A stretch of DNA of 9,162 bases. Source: Candidatus Zixiibacteriota bacterium (GTDB lineage Bacteria; Zixibacteria; MSB-5A5; GN15; JAAZOE01). Positions 6,579 through 9,162 of this stretch are shown here, one piece after another. The DNA lies in the NCBI GenBank assembly GCA_030588275.1, contig JAUUYJ010000085.1, positions 1-9,162 on the forward strand, written 5' to 3'. A model generated the notes under the pieces. That model was not told where the DNA came from, did not search any database, and saw only the letters and a program-made list of their open reading frames with translations. The position numbers were made by a program, and so were the translations under genes. The first letter of the stretch is position 1. Each line of letters opens with the position of its first letter.

Positions 6579-8045
6579 ATGAGAAAAGCTACCGTAATAA
6601 TTCTGGTCGGTATATTCTGTTTCTGGATGGCCGCCCCACCCGCAATGGGAGGGGGAATGTCGATTCTTGGAGTCGGCGCCAAAGCCAAAGGAATGGGCGG
6701 AGCGTTTCGGGCCATCGCTGATGATTGGTCCGCCGCATACTATAACCCGGCTGGTCTTTTCTACATGACCGATAATCAGCTGACCTTTAATGAGGTTGTC
6801 ACCCATTACCGCGTGAAGTATGAGCCGAATGTAAATTATGGCGGCTATGACGTCGGTTTCTATAATGGTGAAATCTCTAATCGCTATGAAATTTTGACCA
6901 ACCCAACCTTGGGTGGTTATTTCAAGCTTCCGGTTGGTGGCCAAAGCATCACTGCCGGTCTGGCGCTGTTTCAACCGTTCGATCAAAATATTGCCTGGCA
7001 GGTTTTCCAATCTCCAAATAGTGGATTTGGTCTGCCGGGTCAGCAGTTTGAGCATAACTTCGACGCCGTCGCCATCAACGTGGTCGGTGCGATGGAGTTG
7101 ATTGAGGACAAGTTGAGCATTGGCATTTCTGCCGGTATCCTAAAGGCCGATTTGGTCTATGGTGGCTTTTTCTTAAGAGCCAATCCGGCGGATCCGAATG
7201 CTACTTACTACGACCAGATTGCCGGGCGTCCCAACGAATTGATTACCGAGTATGCCCGCTCCGATGGAAATGGTTTGGCTCCCAATTTCCGCCTTGGTTT
7301 GTTAATGAAAGCCAGCCCGAAACTACAATTCGGACTTTCGATCACACCCAAGACTACCATCACCGTCGATGGTGATAGCTACTTCTACTATTATATGCCG
7401 GATATCCCGCAGTACTTTAATAGAGGATTGGCTGGGGAAGTTGTTCCCGGAAATGAAGATTATATCTTATCGTCCGGTGCCAGATTGACCGGCAATGCCA
7501 CCTTTGAAACGGAAATTGTTCTGCCCACTCAAGTAGGTGCCGGTGTTGCTTATCAAGTCACCGAACGTTTATTGATCGCGGGCGATTTGGAGTTTACGAC
7601 TTGGTCCGACTTTGAGGGATATAAGTTTGATTACGAATTTTCCAACTTCTCAACTGGAAGTTCTACCATTGATGCTTGGGCCGCGACCGATCTGGCCGTT
7701 GTCGTAGATGCAAAAAATATTCTAACCGGATCACTCGGTTTGGAATATGCTTATTCTGATATTGTCAAAATGCGGGCAGGATACTCTGCCGATCAGTCTC
7801 CTTATGAAGAGGGAACTCTGCATCCGGCCTTTTTTGATTCCGGGCTGAAGCACAGCCTGAATCTCGGTCTGGGGCTGGAGTTTGAAAGCGTCAGGTTGGA
7901 TGTTGCGACCCAGTACCAGCATTTCCCCGAGTCCAAAGATGGGGGCAATATTGATCTGGATAATGATGGTATCATGGATAATTTACCGGGAACTTATAAA
8001 GGTTCCGCTTTTGAATCGGTGTTTCAATTTACGGTTAAGTTTTAA
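6579..8045 (+). CDS. OmpP1/FadL-family outer membrane transport protein
   Basis: 488 aa. Seen: a signal peptide (basic MRK, hydrophobic core 5-19, likely cut after AMG at 22-24), then mature N-terminus features of the Toluene_X/FadL family (PF03349): GVGAKAKGMGGAFRAIADD (31-49) and YYNPAGL (54-60). The NPA segment forms the plug/hatch in FadL. The rest alternates aromatic and polar residues as expected of a 14-strand barrel and ends FQFTVKF, with the terminal Phe recognised by the BAM machinery. Role: passive outer-membrane uptake of hydrophobic compounds, with long-chain fatty acids in E. coli and aromatics or alkanes in relatives. The ligand here is unknown. GGAG lies 6 nt before the ATG. 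It is somewhat longer than E. coli FadL (about 446 aa). A D-x-D-x-D-G segment (459-467) sits in what should be the last surface loop. The lipoprotein gene follows 11 bp downstream, so the two are probably cotranscribed. Confidence 0.9.
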   Translation: MRKATVIILVGIFCFWMAAPPAMGGGMSILGVGAKAKGMGGAFRAIADDWSAAYYNPAGLFYMTDNQLTFNEVVTHYRVKYEPNVNYGGYDVGFYNGEISNRYEILTNPTLGGYFKLPVGGQSITAGLALFQPFDQNIAWQVFQSPNSGFGLPGQQFEHNFDAVAINVVGAMELIEDKLSIGISAGILKADLVYGGFFLRANPADPNATYYDQIAGRPNELITEYARSDGNGLAPNFRLGLLMKASPKLQFGLSITPKTTITVDGDSYFYYYMPDIPQYFNRGLAGEVVPGNEDYILSSGARLTGNATFETEIVLPTQVGAGVAYQVTERLLIAGDLEFTTWSDFEGYKFDYEFSNFSTGSSTIDAWAATDLAVVVDAKNILTGSLGLEYAYSDIVKMRAGYSADQSPYEEGTLHPAFFDSGLKHSLNLGLGLEFESVRLDVATQYQHFPESKDGGNIDLDNDGIMDNLPGTYKGSAFESVFQFTVKF

Positions 8046-8056
8046 GGGAGATCGAA

Positions 8057-9162
8057 ATGAAATTGAGAAGTTTATATGTGGCGCTGGTGATTATATCCCT
8101 GATGCTGTTTGCCGGATGCGCTGATAATTCCAAAGATAATCCGACCCGACCCGATTCAGTTGATAACGGGTTAATCTGGGGTGGCTCGGCTGACCGATAT
8201 TTTTCTGCCTTCGTTTCCACTTCAGGAAACCCCGGGTTTCAGGGTATGCGAGTTTATACTCCGCCTGACTACTTTTACCAGGGTGATGGGCGACCCTATC
8301 CGATCCTTTATCTTTTGGCACCGTTCCGGGCCGACGAGCGTTATTTTGTTGAGCACGGTTTGGCGGAAGTGGCCGATCGGCTAATTGCCGAAGGAAAAAT
8401 TAAACCGATGATTATCGCTACCTTGGATAATCGTTCCCTTTTGGGTGGTTCATTCCTCGTCAACTCGCTCCAACAGGGCAATTATTTTGATGTTATGTTT
8501 AATGATTTTGTTGATACTATTGGTCTGGGTGACAGCATAGGTCTTCCGCCAGGGGCGATCAAAGGTGAAGCATTTGTTACCAAAATGGAAGATAAATGGT
8601 ACCGGGTCATTGATGATCCATCCTGTCGCGGAATTGGCGGTGTTGGTTTAGGTGGTTATGGAGCAATGCGAGCGGCGATGGAGACCGGTCTGTTTGGTTC
8701 TGTTTCGGCAATCAACGCACCGCTTGATTTTGACGGCTTCGATGGTGCTTCCGGTTTTGTTTCGTTGATGAATCAGCAGTATCCGCTTAATAGTGACGTC
8801 GTTTATGATACGACATTTGATACTCTGGGAGCCGTTGTGGTCGATACTTTCTGGACTTCCTGGATGATGGTTGATACTTCGGGGACAGGGTTTATCGATA
8901 CTTCCTGGACGGCCGACACCTCATTGGGTAATCCCGATATGTCGCTTCTCGTTTCGGCGGCGGCCGCTTTTTCGCCGCAACATATCGGAATCACCAATGC
9001 CTATATGGATTTCGATGACTTTGGTGCACTCTTTTTTGGGTTTGAAGTATCTGATACGTTGACCGACGATATGACTTCGTACCTCCCGGAACATGCGGTA
9101 CATATGCCCTTCGCTCGGGATGGTGCCATAAATGATGACATCTGGTCGTTGTGGATGGCTAA
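8057..9162 (+). CDS. Esterase D-like alpha/beta-hydrolase lipoprotein lacking the nucleophile serine (C-terminus off window)
   Basis: 368 open codons from ATG 8057 (GGGAG 6 nt before) to the window end. Seen: a lipoprotein signal peptide with LFAGC, Cys21 followed by Ala, so outer-membrane sorting is likely. The fold is like the esterase family (PF00756): VYTPPDYF (67-74), YPILYLL (81-87), EVADRLIAEGKIKPMIIATL (104-123), GGYGAMRAAMETGLFGSVSA (199-218), NAPLDF (220-225), AAAFSP (302-307) and a tail segment MPFARDGAINDDIWSLW (350-366). In active relatives the elbow is GLSMGGYGA. Here it is GVGLGGYGA, with Gly197 (GGT, 8645-8647) in place of Ser. The usual HG oxyanion stretch after YLL is APFRADERYF. 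An Asp-Thr/Trp-rich insertion occupies about 250-290. I infer a non-catalytic binding or structural role beside the FadL-type channel. An active enzyme using another nucleophile cannot be excluded, because the C-terminus is missing. Confidence 0.8.
   Translation, partial: MKLRSLYVALVIISLMLFAGCADNSKDNPTRPDSVDNGLIWGGSADRYFSAFVSTSGNPGFQGMRVYTPPDYFYQGDGRPYPILYLLAPFRADERYFVEHGLAEVADRLIAEGKIKPMIIATLDNRSLLGGSFLVNSLQQGNYFDVMFNDFVDTIGLGDSIGLPPGAIKGEAFVTKMEDKWYRVIDDPSCRGIGGVGLGGYGAMRAAMETGLFGSVSAINAPLDFDGFDGASGFVSLMNQQYPLNSDVVYDTTFDTLGAVVVDTFWTSWMMVDTSGTGFIDTSWTADTSLGNPDMSLLVSAAAAFSPQHIGITNAYMDFDDFGALFFGFEVSDTLTDDMTSYLPEHAVHMPFARDGAINDDIWSLWMA
8807..8923 (+). repeat. Degenerate Asp-Thr repeat inside the esterase-like lipoprotein
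   Basis: Residues 251-289 contain six Asp-Thr pairs (251, 255, 263, 273, 281, 287), several in the pattern hydrophobic-D-T-[S/F/T]-x. At DNA level TCGATACTT[T/C]CTGGAC occurs twice (around 8840 and 8897), pointing to local duplication followed by divergence. The segment sits after NAPLDF, where relatives have a short loop. Confidence 0.5.

Overview
The window looks like a chromosomal surface-glycan locus from a Gram-negative bacterium. Evidence for an outer membrane is an OmpP1/FadL-type beta-barrel ending in Phe, a multi-SLBB polysaccharide export protein and a lipobox lipoprotein. Base composition looks roughly balanced by eye. Protein style and a probable sigma-54 promoter suggest an uncultured FCB-group lineage (for example Zixibacteria-like) or a deltaproteobacterium. 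That placement is a low-confidence guess.

Left block (minus strand, read right to left from about 6214 to 1). This looks like one operon of five genes: a Wza-like export protein with about six SLBB repeats (3775-6192), then pseB (2585-3706), pseC (1292-2545), an SpsF-type cytidylyltransferase probably doing the PseF job (494-1279), and pseG, cut by the window edge (1-333). Together they cover UDP-GlcNAc 4,6-dehydration/5-epimerisation, C4 transamination, UDP removal and CMP activation in the pseudaminic acid pathway. The acetyltransferase (PseH) and synthase (PseI) are not in the window and are expected further left. Having the export gene at the head of the operon suggests that the sugar enters an exported polysaccharide, not only a glycosylated flagellin.

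Divergent intergenic region (6193-6578). On the minus strand a GG-N10-GC element places a sigma-54-type start just ahead of the export gene's ribosome site. On the plus strand a TTGACA box, directly preceded by a 12-bp dyad, may drive the rightward genes.

Right block (plus strand). A FadL/OmpP1-family channel (6579-8045) is followed after 11 bp by a lipoprotein with an esterase D-like alpha/beta-hydrolase fold (8057 to window end, incomplete). The nucleophile-elbow serine is replaced by glycine, the usual HG oxyanion segment is absent, and there is an Asp-Thr-rich insertion. It is probably a non-catalytic 'pseudo-esterase' on the cell surface or in the periplasm, possibly acting with the channel.

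I see no RNA genes, CRISPR arrays, insertion sequences or convincing intrinsic terminators. The most unusual items are the pseudo-esterase lipoprotein paired with a FadL channel, and the sigma-54-type promoter on the export/pseudaminic acid operon.
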